DNA of 64,000 nucleotides from Enterobacter soli ATCC BAA-2102 (lineage in GTDB: Bacteria > Pseudomonadota > Gammaproteobacteria > Enterobacterales > Enterobacteriaceae), in the NCBI RefSeq assembly GCF_001654845.1, contig NZ_LXES01000038.1, positions 124,001 to 188,000 on the forward strand, in the 5' to 3' direction. Shown here one piece after another: positions 1 through 10,120 of this stretch. Made by a program: the position numbers and the translations under genes. The notes beneath the pieces are model-generated. The model saw nothing but the letters and a program-made list of their open reading frames with translations. It was not told where the DNA came from and did not search any database. Numbering within the stretch: position 1 is the first letter of the stretch; every line of letters starts with the position of its first letter.

Positions 1-408
1 TCATGCGTGGTAAAAATCGATGATGGCGAGCAGAGCATTCTGTTGACGGGGGATATTGAGGCTAAGGCTGAGCAGGCGATGGTAAGCCATCACTGGCGTT
101 ATCTTACGTCTACACTCATTCAGGTGCCTCATCATGGAAGTAACACCTCTTCTTCACTGCCACTGGTGCAGCGCACGGAAGGGAAGGTCGCACTGGCCTC
201 CGCAGCACGCTATAACGCATGGCGATTTCCGTCGACCAAAGTGGTCCGACGTTACAGGAAAGAGGGCTATTTTTGGCTGGATACACCTCAATCTGGACAA
301 ATCTCTGTGACTTTTTCGCAACATGGCTGGCAAATCCGCCGCTTACGTGATCAATATTTACAGCGTTGGTATCATCAGTGGTTTGGCGAGCCAGTAGATA
401 ACGGGTAG
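1..408 (+). CDS. comEC: ComEC family protein, C-terminal fragment (partial at window edge)
   Basis: This is the last 135 residues of a ComEC/Rec2 (YcaI) inner-membrane protein; the channel domain lies upstream of the window. The visible part is the end of the metallo-beta-lactamase-like domain: an ILLTGD strand is followed by a PHHGSNTSSS metal-site segment, which is characteristic of the ComEC C-terminus. In naturally competent bacteria ComEC conducts single-stranded DNA across the inner membrane; in enterics its role is unproven. It is immediately followed by msbA, as in E. coli. The reading frame is open to base 1, so the GTG at base 7 is internal and not a start. Sxy/TfoX, the competence activator, is encoded elsewhere in this window. 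Confidence 0.9.
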   Translation, partial: SCVVKIDDGEQSILLTGDIEAKAEQAMVSHHWRYLTSTLIQVPHHGSNTSSSLPLVQRTEGKVALASAARYNAWRFPSTKVVRRYRKEGYFWLDTPQSGQISVTFSQHGWQIRRLRDQYLQRWYHQWFGEPVDNG

Positions 409-411
409 AAT

Positions 412-444
412 ATGCGGCTATTTCAACAAGTGCTGGTTTTTTGA
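412..444 (+). CDS. Possible 10-residue upstream ORF abutting the msbA start
   Basis: An ATG at 412 opens ten sense codons (MRLFQQVLVF) that end in TGA at 442-444, directly against the msbA ATG at 445. A weak GGGTAG ribosome-binding sequence precedes it, whereas msbA itself has no convincing Shine-Dalgarno sequence, being preceded by a T-rich run. Translational coupling of msbA to this mini-ORF is therefore possible. This is inference from layout alone and the peptide matches nothing I recognise. Confidence 0.3.
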   Translation: MRLFQQVLVF

Positions 445-2193
445 ATGCATAACGACAAAGATCTCTCCACGTGGCAAACGTTCCGCCGACTCTGGCCGAT
501 GATTGCACCTTTTAAAACAGGCTTGATCGTGGCGGGTGTAGCGTTAATCCTCAACGCAGCCAGCGATACTTTTATGCTATCGCTTCTCAAACCGTTACTG
601 GATGACGGTTTTGGTAAAACGGATCGCTCAGTGCTGCTATGGATGCCTCTGGTGGTTATCGGACTGATGATCTTACGCGGTATCACCAGCTATATTTCCA
701 GCTACTGCATTTCATGGGTGTCGGGAAAAGTGGTTATGACCATGCGTCGTCGACTGTTCAGTCATATGATGGGGATGCCAGTCTCTTTCTTTGACAAGCA
801 GTCTACCGGGACGTTGTTGTCACGTATCACTTACGACTCAGAGCAAGTTGCGTCCTCCTCCTCCAGCGCACTGATTACCGTTGTGCGTGAAGGTGCGTCG
901 ATCATCGGCCTGTTTATCATGATGTTCTATTACAGCTGGCAGCTGTCGATCATCCTCATTGTTCTGGCACCGATTGTCTCTATTGCGATCCGCATGGTTT
1001 CTAAGCGTTTCCGTAATATCAGTAAGAACATGCAGAACACCATGGGGCAGGTGACGACCAGCGCGGAGCAGATGCTGAAAGGGCATAAAGAAGTGTTAAT
1101 TTTCGGCGGTCAGGAAGTCGAAACAAAACGCTTTGATAAGGTCAGCAACAAGATGCGTCTCCAGGGGATGAAAATGGTGTCGGCCTCCTCAATTTCCGAC
1201 CCGGTCATTCAGCTGATTGCGTCTCTGGCGCTGGCGTTTGTCCTGTATGCTGCAAGCTTCCCAAGCGTGATGGAAACCCTGACTGCCGGTACCATCACCG
1301 TGGTCTTCTCCTCGATGATTGCGCTGATGCGTCCGCTGAAATCTCTGACCAACGTGAACGCGCAGTTCCAGCGCGGTATGGCGGCTTGTCAGACACTGTT
1401 CAGCATCCTGGATTCCGAACAGGAAAAAGACGAAGGCAAACGCGTTATTGAGCGCGCCCAGGGTGACGTTGAATTCCGTAACGTCACCTTCACCTACCCG
1501 GGCCGCGAAACCCCTGCGCTGCGCAACATCAGCCTGAATATTCCGGCGGGTAAAACCGTTGCGCTGGTGGGACGTTCTGGTTCAGGTAAGTCTACTATTG
1601 CCAGCCTGATCACGCGTTTCTACGACATTAACGAAGGTGAGATCCTGTTAGACGGCCACGACCTCAGGGAATACACACTGCAATCGCTGCGTAATCAGGT
1701 TGCGCTGGTGTCCCAGAACGTCCATCTGTTTAACGATACGGTTGCCAACAACATCGCTTATGCTCGTACTGAAGAGTACAGCCGCGAGCAGATTGAAAAC
1801 GCTGCGCGCATGGCCTACGCGATGGACTTTATCAACAAGATGGATAACGGACTTGATACGGTCATCGGTGAGAACGGTGTCCTGCTCTCGGGTGGCCAGC
1901 GTCAGCGTATCGCCATTGCGCGCGCGCTGCTGCGCGATAGCCCAATCCTGATCCTCGATGAAGCGACCTCAGCACTGGATACGGAATCTGAGCGAGCCAT
2001 TCAGTCTGCGCTGGATGAACTGCAAAAGAACCGCACGTCACTGGTGATTGCGCACCGTCTGTCGACTATCGAGCAGGCGGATGAAATCGTTGTTGTTGAA
2101 GATGGCCTGATTGTCGAACGTGGCAGCCATGCCGATCTGCTGGCGCATCGTGGCGTTTACGCCCAGCTTCACAAGATGCAGTTTGGCGAATGA
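445..2193 (+). CDS. msbA: Lipid A export ATP-binding/permease MsbA
   Basis: MsbA is the homodimeric inner-membrane ABC flippase that moves core-lipid A from the inner to the outer leaflet, the step before the Lpt pathway takes lipopolysaccharide to the cell surface. The 582 residues equal the E. coli length. An N-terminal six-helix transmembrane domain (about residues 20-320) is followed by one nucleotide-binding domain with the Walker [10 protein letters not shown] (K382), the LSGGQ signature, the Walker B LILDEATS (D505/E506) and the switch histidine of IAHRLST. It heads an operon with lpxK, which overlaps it by 4 bp, so lipid A transport and 4'-phosphorylation are co-expressed. The family assignment is certain. 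Confidence 0.98.
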   Translation: MHNDKDLSTWQTFRRLWPMIAPFKTGLIVAGVALILNAASDTFMLSLLKPLLDDGFGKTDRSVLLWMPLVVIGLMILRGITSYISSYCISWVSGKVVMTMRRRLFSHMMGMPVSFFDKQSTGTLLSRITYDSEQVASSSSSALITVVREGASIIGLFIMMFYYSWQLSIILIVLAPIVSIAIRMVSKRFRNISKNMQNTMGQVTTSAEQMLKGHKEVLIFGGQEVETKRFDKVSNKMRLQGMKMVSASSISDPVIQLIASLALAFVLYAASFPSVMETLTAGTITVVFSSMIALMRPLKSLTNVNAQFQRGMAACQTLFSILDSEQEKDEGKRVIERAQGDVEFRNVTFTYPGRETPALRNISLNIPAGKTVALVGRSGSGKSTIASLITRFYDINEGEILLDGHDLREYTLQSLRNQVALVSQNVHLFNDTVANNIAYARTEEYSREQIENAARMAYAMDFINKMDNGLDTVIGENGVLLSGGQRQRIAIARALLRDSPILILDEATSALDTESERAIQSALDELQKNRTSLVIAHRLSTIEQADEIVVVEDGLIVERGSHADLLAHRGVYAQLHKMQFGE

Positions 2194-3167
2194 TCGCACG
2201 CATCTGGTCAGGTGAATCCCCACTGTGGCTGTTGCTTTTGCCGCTCTCCTGGCTTTACGGTCTGGTGAGCGGTGTCATCAGCCTGCTTTATCGTCTGGGG
2301 ATAAAACGTGCCTGGCGTGCGCCGGTTCCTGTTGTGGTGGTCGGTAATCTGACTGCCGGTGGAAATGGCAAAACGCCGGTCGTTATCTGGCTGGTGGAAC
2401 AACTTAAAGCGCGCGGTATTCGCGTTGGGGTGGTATCGCGCGGTTACGGTGGTAAAGCGGCTAAGTATCCGTTGTTGCTGACATCCGACACGCTGACGAG
2501 TGAAGCAGGTGATGAGCCTGTTTTAATCTACCAGCGAACAGGTGCTCCTGTTGCGGTGTCGCCTGTACGTAGCGAAGCGGTTCAGGCTCTCCTCGCTGAA
2601 CATGACGTACAAATCATCATCACTGACGACGGTCTGCAACATTACGCGCTGGCGCGTGACAAAGAGATTGTGGTCATTGATGGCGTTCGTCGTTTTGGCA
2701 ATGGCTGGTGGTTACCCGCCGGGCCGATGCGCGAACGTGCTTCCCGACTCAAGTCAGTTGATGCGGTCATTGTGAATGGTGGCGTGGCGCAGCAGGGTGA
2801 AATTCCTATGCATCTCCATCCTGGACTGGCCGTGAATTTGCTGACCGGGGAACGCAAGGCCGTTGCGCAACTTCCCGCTCTGGTCGCGATGGCGGGGATT
2901 GGGCATCCACCTCGTTTCTTCGCTACTCTGGAGCAATGCGGGGCAAGGATTGAGAAGCGTGTCCCACTGGCCGACCATCAGGCATTGGTGCCGGAACAGG
3001 TTGCAGCATTTACCGTTCCCGGGCAGACGCTTATCATGACAGAAAAAGACGCAGTGAAATGCCGCCCCTTTGCAAAAGAGAACTGGTGGTATCTGCCGGT
3101 TGACGCTGAACTCAGCGGTGAGCAACCGGAACAATTGCTAAAGGACCTGATTGCGTTGATGCATTAG
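2190..3167 (+). CDS. lpxK: Tetraacyldisaccharide 4'-kinase LpxK
   Basis: LpxK phosphorylates the 4' position of the tetraacyldisaccharide 1-phosphate precursor to give lipid IVA, the sixth step of lipid A synthesis, at the cytoplasmic face of the inner membrane. The 325-residue protein has an N-terminal membrane-anchoring hydrophobic segment (about 11-35) and a P-loop [11 protein letters not shown] at 52-62. An ITDDGLQHY segment contains the conserved aspartates and histidine near the active site. The ATG lies within the msbA stop region (ATGA overlap), which indicates translational coupling. Length and sequence match the E. coli enzyme closely. Confidence 0.97.
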   Translation: MIARIWSGESPLWLLLLPLSWLYGLVSGVISLLYRLGIKRAWRAPVPVVVVGNLTAGGNGKTPVVIWLVEQLKARGIRVGVVSRGYGGKAAKYPLLLTSDTLTSEAGDEPVLIYQRTGAPVAVSPVRSEAVQALLAEHDVQIIITDDGLQHYALARDKEIVVIDGVRRFGNGWWLPAGPMRERASRLKSVDAVIVNGGVAQQGEIPMHLHPGLAVNLLTGERKAVAQLPALVAMAGIGHPPRFFATLEQCGARIEKRVPLADHQALVPEQVAAFTVPGQTLIMTEKDAVKCRPFAKENWWYLPVDAELSGEQPEQLLKDLIALMH

Positions 3168-3211
3168 TCGCAAACGCGGTTCTGGTGGCGCTTTGACTGA
3201 CAGGAAAACGC

Positions 3212-4441
3212 ATGTCTTTACCGCAACTCTCACTCTCAGCCGCACGTAATCTACACCTTGCCGCGCAGGGGCTGCTGAAAAAGCCCCGTCGCCGCGCACA
3301 ACCTTCCGATATCCTTTCCACCGTGCAGCGCATGTCGCTGCTGCAAATTGACACCATTAACATCGTGGCTCGTAGCCCCTATCTGGTGCTGTTTAGCCGT
3401 CTGGGCGCGTATCAGCCTCAGTGGCTGGACAACGCGCTCAGCCAGGGCGAGTTAATGGAATACTGGGCGCATGAAGCCTGTTTCCTGCCGCGCAGCGATT
3501 TTTCGCTGGTACGCCACCGGATGCTCTCCCCGGATAAAATGGGCTGGAAATACCGTCAGGAGTGGATGCGGGAGCACGCTGCGGAAATCGAACAACTGAT
3601 TGCCCATATTCAGGAAAACGGCCCGGTTCGTTCGGTTGATTTTGAGCATCCGCGAAAAGGAGCGAGCGGCTGGTGGGAGTGGAAACCGCACAAGCGCCAT
3701 CTTGAAGGGCTGTTTACTTCAGGAAAGGTGATGGTGATAGAACGTCGCAATTTTCAGCGAGTGTATGACCTCACGCACCGCGTAATGCCGCACTGGGATG
3801 ACCAGCGAGACCTGCTCTCGCAGGGGGATGCCGAAGCCATCATGTTGGCAAACAGCGCCCGCAGTCTGGGGATCTTTCGCCCGCAGTGGCTGGCGGATTA
3901 CTACCGGCTTCGCCAGCCAGCGCTAAAACCTCTGCTGGATATGTGGCAACAGGCGCAGCGTGTTATTCCGGTTGAAGTCGAAACGCTCGGTGAGATGTGG
4001 CTGGACGCCGATTTGCTGCCCCTGTTGCCGCAGGCGCAGGAGGGTAAGCTCCAGGCGACGCACAGCGCGGTGCTTTCACCTTTTGATCCGGTGGTCTGGG
4101 ACAGAAAACGTGCCGAGCAGCTGTTTAACTTCAGCTACCGGCTGGAGTGCTACACCCCGGCGCCAAAACGTCAGTACGGCTATTTCGTTTTACCGCTGCT
4201 GCATAAAGGGCAACTGGTCGGGCGTATGGATGCCAAGATGCACCGCAAAACGGGCGTACTCGAGGTTATCGCTCTCTATCTTGAAGAGGGGATAAAAGTG
4301 ACCGCGACGCTTGAAAAAGGGTTAGCCACCGCAATGACGGATTTTGCCGTCTGGCAGGGCGCCCGGGAAGTGACGCTGGGGCGTTTACCTGACGGACTGT
4401 TTACTGCCTGTCGAAGTGGCTGGGAAACAGGCACTCCCTGA
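3212..4441 (+). CDS. ycaQ: Interstrand-crosslink DNA glycosylase YcaQ (AlkZ-like)
   Basis: YcaQ belongs to the HTH_42/AlkZ-like superfamily of DNA glycosylases, which excise bulky N7-alkylated guanines and unhook nitrogen-mustard-type interstrand crosslinks. The 409 residues equal a full-length family member. The Q-hydrophobic-D catalytic motif is visible as QID at residues 45-47, inside the first winged-helix segment. The gene lies 44 bp after lpxK on the same strand, between lipid A genes, as in E. coli; its biological link to them is unknown. An ATG at 3212 with AGGAAAACGC upstream is the only good start. Confidence 0.93.
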   Translation: MSLPQLSLSAARNLHLAAQGLLKKPRRRAQPSDILSTVQRMSLLQIDTINIVARSPYLVLFSRLGAYQPQWLDNALSQGELMEYWAHEACFLPRSDFSLVRHRMLSPDKMGWKYRQEWMREHAAEIEQLIAHIQENGPVRSVDFEHPRKGASGWWEWKPHKRHLEGLFTSGKVMVIERRNFQRVYDLTHRVMPHWDDQRDLLSQGDAEAIMLANSARSLGIFRPQWLADYYRLRQPALKPLLDMWQQAQRVIPVEVETLGEMWLDADLLPLLPQAQEGKLQATHSAVLSPFDPVVWDRKRAEQLFNFSYRLECYTPAPKRQYGYFVLPLLHKGQLVGRMDAKMHRKTGVLEVIALYLEEGIKVTATLEKGLATAMTDFAVWQGAREVTLGRLPDGLFTACRSGWETGTP

Positions 4442-4486
4442 AAAGGGATTGTGATAAGCTTTAGGGATTACCCATACGGAGGAACT

Positions 4487-5412
<926 letters not shown>

Positions 5413-5420
5413 TCTCTCAG

Positions 5421-5446
5421 CATCCCCTCGCCAGGGGGGATGTTTC
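5421..5446 (+). terminator. Possible weak terminator after kdsB
   Basis: A 7-bp perfect inverted repeat (CATCCCC / GGGGATG, 5421-5427 and 5436-5442) with an 8-nt loop follows the kdsB stop. Only three T residues follow, so termination would be partial at best. Confidence 0.35.
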
Positions 5447-5556
5447 ACCGCCTGGGCTTTTCTCCTTTTTCTTTCCCATAATTGATCTCATTCGGGTGAC
5501 AACCGTCGCCAGCACGCTCATTATAAAAGCAGTAGTCTTAATGGGGGTAATCTCAT

Positions 5557-6450
5557 ATGGAACAGCTGCGTGCCGAACTTAGCCATCTGCTTGGCGAGAA
5601 ATTAAGCCGGGTTGAGTGCGTGAATGAGAAGGCAGACACCGCACTATGGTCATTGTATGACAGTCAGGGAAACCCAATGCCGCTGATGGCCAGAAGTTTT
5701 ACCTCGCCGGGTGTCGCCAGACAGCTGGCCTGGAAAATGTCGATGCTGGCAAGGGAAGGAACGGTGCGGATGCCAACGGTATACGGCGTGATGACGCACG
5801 AAGAACACCCCGGCCCGGATGTGCTTTTGATTGAACGGTTACGCGGGGTGTCCGTCGAAGCCCCGGCTCGTACGCCGGAACGCTGGGAGCAACTAAAAGA
5901 TCAGATTGTTGAAGCGCTGCTCGCATGGCATCGACAGGATAGCCGCGGTCTGGTGGGGGCTGTCGATAGCACACAGGAAAATTTGTGGCCTCTCTGGTAT
6001 CGCCAGCGCGTTGAAGTGTTATGGGGAACGCTAAACCAGTTCAGCAATACCGGCCTGTCCATGCAGGATAAACGTATCCTATTTCGCACCCGCGAATGCT
6101 TGCCGGCCTTGTTTGAAGGGTTTAACGACAACTGCGTGCTGATCCATGGCAATTTTACCCTGCGCAGCATGTTAAAAGACTCCCGCAGCGATCAGCTGCT
6201 GGCGATGGTAGGGCCCGGGGTCATGCTCTGGGCACCCCGTGAGTTCGAGCTGTTCAGGCTAAACGACAGCGCTTTCGCGGAAGGGTTGCTGTGGCATTAC
6301 CTGCAACGCGCGCCAGTTGCTGAGGCATTTATCTGGCGACGCTGGCTCTATCTGTTATGGGATGAAGTGGCGCAACTGGTTAATACCGGGCGATTTAATC
6401 GCGCCAACTTCGATCTCGCGACAAAATCACTCCTGCCCTGGCTCGCCTGA
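5557..6450 (+). CDS. ycbJ: YcbJ, phosphotransferase-fold protein with degenerate catalytic loop
   Basis: A 297-residue cytosolic protein that equals E. coli YcbJ in length and is closely similar throughout. YcbJ is usually placed in the APH/choline-kinase-like phosphotransferase group and has no established function. What should be the catalytic loop reads IHGNFTLRSML (H197, N199), so the HGD aspartate is Asn. The later metal-binding Asp of the vIDwe strand appears to be replaced in LAMVGPGVM. This suggests a non-catalytic or reassigned kinase fold. It has its own upstream region with a TATAAA-like box, and its 3' end overlaps elyC tail-to-tail by 24 bp. Confidence 0.85.
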   Translation: MEQLRAELSHLLGEKLSRVECVNEKADTALWSLYDSQGNPMPLMARSFTSPGVARQLAWKMSMLAREGTVRMPTVYGVMTHEEHPGPDVLLIERLRGVSVEAPARTPERWEQLKDQIVEALLAWHRQDSRGLVGAVDSTQENLWPLWYRQRVEVLWGTLNQFSNTGLSMQDKRILFRTRECLPALFEGFNDNCVLIHGNFTLRSMLKDSRSDQLLAMVGPGVMLWAPREFELFRLNDSAFAEGLLWHYLQRAPVAEAFIWRRWLYLLWDEVAQLVNTGRFNRANFDLATKSLLPWLA

Positions 6451-7206
6451 CGAGCCTTTTAGCCACTGCCAGATGCGCCCGAGCGTCTCGTAGCCCACGC
6501 GATCGCTGTGCATCAACCATACCGGGGACGGGATCGCCCGTTCCCACGGGTTAAGAGGCGCAGAGATAGCCATCTGGTTGGCGGGGGCCGGCAGCGGGTG
6601 TAAACCCTGTTTCTCGAAGAAAATCATCGCTCTGGGTAAGTGCGACGCCGATGTCACCAGTAAGAATGGCGCATCGCCAATGGCTTGTTTCACCGCAGCC
6701 GCTTCTTCTTCCGTGTCTTTTGGGCTGTCCAGCGTGATGATCGATGTACGCGGTACGCCCAGTGATTCAGCTACTCTGGCACCAGCTTCTGCAGTGCTGA
6801 CCGGATTCGTTTTTGCCGCCGCCCCCGTGAAAATCATCTTAGCTCCCGGATTCGCCAGCCACAGGCGGATGCCTTCGTTTAGCCGGGGAAGACTGTTATT
6901 GATCAGGTTCGAGCTTGGCGCCCACTGTGGATCCCAGGTGTAACCGCCACCCAGCACCACGATATATCCGATTTTCTGATTTCCCTGCCAGGTCGGGTAC
7001 TTATTTTCAATCGGGCGCAATAAGCTATCCGCGACGGGTTGCAGGCTTAACAGCAGCAACGCCAGCCAGCCGAGCGTAATGATCGATTTGCCACTTTTCT
7101 GAAAGCGGCTAAACCACACCAGCGCCAGGCCCAGGGCGATAAGCATCAGCAGCAACGGAAGGGGAAGCATCATGCCTCCAATGGTTTTTTTCAGGGTAAA
7201 AAGCAT
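6427..7206 (-). CDS. elyC: Envelope biogenesis factor ElyC (DUF218)
   Basis: ElyC (YcbC) is an inner-membrane DUF218 protein needed for normal peptidoglycan assembly at low temperature in E. coli, probably by affecting use of the undecaprenyl-phosphate lipid carrier. The 259 residues match the family. The N-terminus has two hydrophobic membrane helices (about residues 10-30 and 37-60), followed by a DUF218 domain containing YIVVLGGG and a later LLVTSASHLPRA segment. It is divergent from cmoM and convergent with ycbJ, overlapping its last codons. Confidence 0.93.
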   Translation of the reverse strand: MLFTLKKTIGGMMLPLPLLLMLIALGLALVWFSRFQKSGKSIITLGWLALLLLSLQPVADSLLRPIENKYPTWQGNQKIGYIVVLGGGYTWDPQWAPSSNLINNSLPRLNEGIRLWLANPGAKMIFTGAAAKTNPVSTAEAGARVAESLGVPRTSIITLDSPKDTEEEAAAVKQAIGDAPFLLVTSASHLPRAMIFFEKQGLHPLPAPANQMAISAPLNPWERAIPSPVWLMHSDRVGYETLGRIWQWLKGSSGEPGQE

Positions 7207-7330
7207 CCTTTTTGGTTCCTTTTTTGACCATACAGCAGGCGATTACCTGTGATCTTACACCAGAGAGGTTCATTCTCCGCCCGGGTATGACAAAATAGCG
7301 GTTTTGCTGTTAGCGAGTGGAACTCTCCCA

Positions 7331-8116
7331 ATGCGGGATCGCAATTTTGATGACATCGCGGAAAAGTTTTCGCGCAACATTTATGGCACCACCAAAGGTC
7401 AGCTGCGGCAGACGATCCTCTGGCAGGATCTGGACAAGCTGCTTGCTGATTTCGGTGACCGCAAGTTGCGCGTGCTGGATGCCGGTGGCGGGGAAGGTCA
7501 GACTGCCATTCTGATGGCACAGCGGGGTCATCACGTCACGCTTTGCGATTTGTCCGCTGAGATGGTTGCGCGCGCGCAACGTGCGGCAGAAGAGAAAGGT
7601 GTGAGCGACAACATGCATTTTATACATTGCGCCGCTCAGGACATCCCGCAGCATTTGGAAACTCAGGTTGATCTGATATTGTTTCATGCTGTGCTCGAAT
7701 GGGTGGCCGAACCGCAAGCGGTCTTAAAAACGTTGTGGTCGATGTTGTGCCCCGGCGGTGCGTTATCGCTGATGTTCTACAATGCAAATGGCCTGCTGAT
7801 GCGTAACGTCCTGGTGGGCAATTTTGGCTACGTGCAGCAGGGTATGTATAAAAAGAAACGACGCACGCTTTCACCGGATTTCCCGCGCGAACCGCAGCAG
7901 GTTTACGGCTGGCTGGAGGAGATCGGCTGGGAGATCACCGGTAAAACAGGCGTGAGGGTGTTTCATGATTATCTGCGTGATAAACAAAAACAGCATGACT
8001 GTTTAGACGCCTTAACAGAAATAGAAACGCGGTATTGCCGCCAGGAGCCTTACCTGAGCCTTGGCCGCTACATTCACGTCACCGCGCGTAAGCCGCAGAG
8101 CAAGGATAATCTATGA
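7331..8116 (+). CDS. cmoM: tRNA 5-carboxymethoxyuridine methyltransferase CmoM
   Basis: CmoM (SmtA, YecO-like class I methyltransferase) uses S-adenosylmethionine to methylate cmo5U34 to mcmo5U34 in a subset of tRNAs, tuning wobble decoding. The start at 7331 gives 261 residues and the family N-terminus [10 protein letters not shown]; an ATG 27 bp upstream would add unconserved residues. Motif I is [10 protein letters not shown] at 48-57, and FHAVLEWV forms motif IV. It is the first gene of the cmoM-mukFEB unit, with a 4-bp overlap onto mukF. The functional link to condensin is not evident. Confidence 0.95.
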   Translation: MRDRNFDDIAEKFSRNIYGTTKGQLRQTILWQDLDKLLADFGDRKLRVLDAGGGEGQTAILMAQRGHHVTLCDLSAEMVARAQRAAEEKGVSDNMHFIHCAAQDIPQHLETQVDLILFHAVLEWVAEPQAVLKTLWSMLCPGGALSLMFYNANGLLMRNVLVGNFGYVQQGMYKKKRRTLSPDFPREPQQVYGWLEEIGWEITGKTGVRVFHDYLRDKQKQHDCLDALTEIETRYCRQEPYLSLGRYIHVTARKPQSKDNL

Positions 8117-9435
8117 GTGAATTTTCCCAGACAGTCCCCGAACTGGTTGCCTGGGCCAGGAAAAATGATTTCTCCATCACGCTGCCGGTAGACCGTCTCT
8201 CTTTCCTGCTGGCGGTTGCTACGCTGAACGGCGAGCGTCTGGATGGAGAAATGAGCGAGGGTGAACTGGTGGATGCGTTCCGCCATGTCAGTGATGCGTT
8301 TGAGCAAACCAGCGAAACCATTAGCGTGCGTGCCAACAACGCGATCAACGATATGGTGCGTCAACGTCTGCTGAACCGCTTTACCAGCGAGCAGGCGGAA
8401 GGAAACGCCATTTATCGTCTGACGCCACTGGGCATCGGTATCACCGATTACTACATCCGCCAGCGCGAATTCTCGACGCTGCGCCTTTCTATGCAGCTGT
8501 CCATCGTGGCAGGCGAGCTTAAGCGCGCGGCAGATGCGGCGGATGAAAACGGTGATGAGTTCCACTGGCACCGCAATGTTTATGCGCCGCTGAAATATTC
8601 GGTGGCGGAAATTTTCGACAGTATCGACCTGACCCAGCGTCTGATGGACGAACAGCAGCAGCAGGTTAAAGACGATATTGCCCAGTTGCTGAATAAAGAC
8701 TGGCGAGCGGCGATTTCCAGCTGTGAACTTTTGCTGTCAGAAACGTCCGGTACGCTGCGTGAATTGCAGGATACGCTGGAAGCGGCAGGCGATAAGCTTC
8801 AGGCCAACCTGCTGCGTATTCAGGATGCGACTCTGGCGCACGACGATCTGCATTTTGTCGATCGTCTGGTCTTTGATCTGCAAAGTAAGCTCGACCGTAT
8901 TATCAGCTGGGGTCAGCAATCTATCGACTTGTGGATTGGCTACGATCGCCACGTGCATAAATTTATCCGTACCGCGATCGATATGGACAAAAACCGCGTC
9001 TTTGCCCAGCGTCTGCGCCAGTCGGTGCAAACCTATTTTGATGCGCCATGGGCATTGACCTACGCCAACGCTGACCGTCTGCTCGATATGCGTGACGAAG
9101 AGATGGCGCTGCGCGATGAAGAGGTGACAGGGGAACTGCCACCGGATCTCGAATACGAAGAATTCAACGAAATTCGCGAACAACTTGCAGCGATGATCGA
9201 AGAACAGCTCGCCGTCTACAAAACCAGACAAGTGCCGCTGGATCTCGGGCTAGTGGTGCGCGACTATCTGGCGCAATATCCACGGGCGCGCCATTTCGAT
9301 ATTGCACGTATTGTTGTCGATCAGGCGGTTCGCCTGGGCGTAGCACAAGCAGATTTCACCGGCCTGCCACCGAAATGGCAGCCGATTAACGATTACGGAG
9401 CCAAGGTACAGGCGCATGTCATTGACAAATATTGA
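8113..9435 (+). CDS. mukF: Chromosome partition kleisin MukF
   Basis: MukF is the kleisin subunit of the MukBEF condensin. Its N-terminal winged-helix dimerisation domain and middle helical region bind the MukB neck, and its C-terminal winged helix binds the MukB head and stimulates ATPase. The 440 residues equal the E. coli length. The first about 110 residues show the winged-helix pattern and residues about 120-280 are helix-rich. The start overlaps cmoM by 4 bp and the end overlaps mukE by 20 bp, so stoichiometric co-translation is likely. Confidence 0.97.
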   Translation: MSEFSQTVPELVAWARKNDFSITLPVDRLSFLLAVATLNGERLDGEMSEGELVDAFRHVSDAFEQTSETISVRANNAINDMVRQRLLNRFTSEQAEGNAIYRLTPLGIGITDYYIRQREFSTLRLSMQLSIVAGELKRAADAADENGDEFHWHRNVYAPLKYSVAEIFDSIDLTQRLMDEQQQQVKDDIAQLLNKDWRAAISSCELLLSETSGTLRELQDTLEAAGDKLQANLLRIQDATLAHDDLHFVDRLVFDLQSKLDRIISWGQQSIDLWIGYDRHVHKFIRTAIDMDKNRVFAQRLRQSVQTYFDAPWALTYANADRLLDMRDEEMALRDEEVTGELPPDLEYEEFNEIREQLAAMIEEQLAVYKTRQVPLDLGLVVRDYLAQYPRARHFDIARIVVDQAVRLGVAQADFTGLPPKWQPINDYGAKVQAHVIDKY

Positions 9436-10120
9436 ACAAGTGATGCCAGTTAAGCTGGCACAGGCGCTGGCGAATCCGTTGTTTCCGGCGCTGGACAGCC
9501 AGCTGCGTGCCGGTCGTCATATTGGCCTTGACGAGCTGGATAATCACGCCTTTTTGATGGATTTCCAGGAGTACCTGGAAGAATTTTACGCGCGTTATAA
9601 CGTTGAGCTTATCCGTGCGCCGGAAGGTTTTTTCTACCTGCGTCCGCGTTCCACCACGCTTATCCCTCGCTCAGTGCTTTCAGAGCTGGATATGATGGTT
9701 GGTAAAATTCTTTGCTATCTCTATCTCAGCCCGGAACGTCTGGCAAATGAAGGGATCTTCACCCAGCAGGAGCTTTACGACGAGCTGCTGTCGTTGGCAG
9801 ACGAAAGCAAACTGCTCAAGCTGGTGAATAACCGCTCTACGGGTTCGGATCTCGATCGTCAGAAATTACAGGAAAAAGTGCGTTCTTCCCTGAACCGCCT
9901 GCGTCGTCTGGGTATGGTCTGGTTTATGGGCCATGACAGCAGCAAGTTCCGCATCACCGAATCCGTCTTCCGCTTTGGCGCTGATGTGCGTGCGGGCGAC
10001 GATGCCCGTGAAGCGCAGCTGCGCATGATCCGTGATGGTGAAGCGATGCCGGTGGAAAACCAATTGCAGCTCAATGAAGAGCATGAAGAGAACCAGGCGG
10101 ATAGCGGGGAGGAAGAGTAA
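9416..10120 (+). CDS. mukE: Chromosome partition protein MukE
   Basis: MukE is the KITE-family subunit that dimerises, binds the MukF middle region and contacts DNA in the MukBEF complex. The 234-residue protein has two winged-helix domains and an acidic C-terminal tail ([15 protein letters not shown] region). The ATG at 9416 lies inside the 3' end of mukF and the stop overlaps the mukB ATG by one base (TAATG), giving tight translational coupling. Confidence 0.97.
   Translation: MSLTNIEQVMPVKLAQALANPLFPALDSQLRAGRHIGLDELDNHAFLMDFQEYLEEFYARYNVELIRAPEGFFYLRPRSTTLIPRSVLSELDMMVGKILCYLYLSPERLANEGIFTQQELYDELLSLADESKLLKLVNNRSTGSDLDRQKLQEKVRSSLNRLRRLGMVWFMGHDSSKFRITESVFRFGADVRAGDDAREAQLRMIRDGEAMPVENQLQLNEEHEENQADSGEEE

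Noticed and set aside
4451-4486. Longer N-terminus for ycaR
   Set aside because: The strong GGAGG lies just before 4487 and the family N-terminus starts there.
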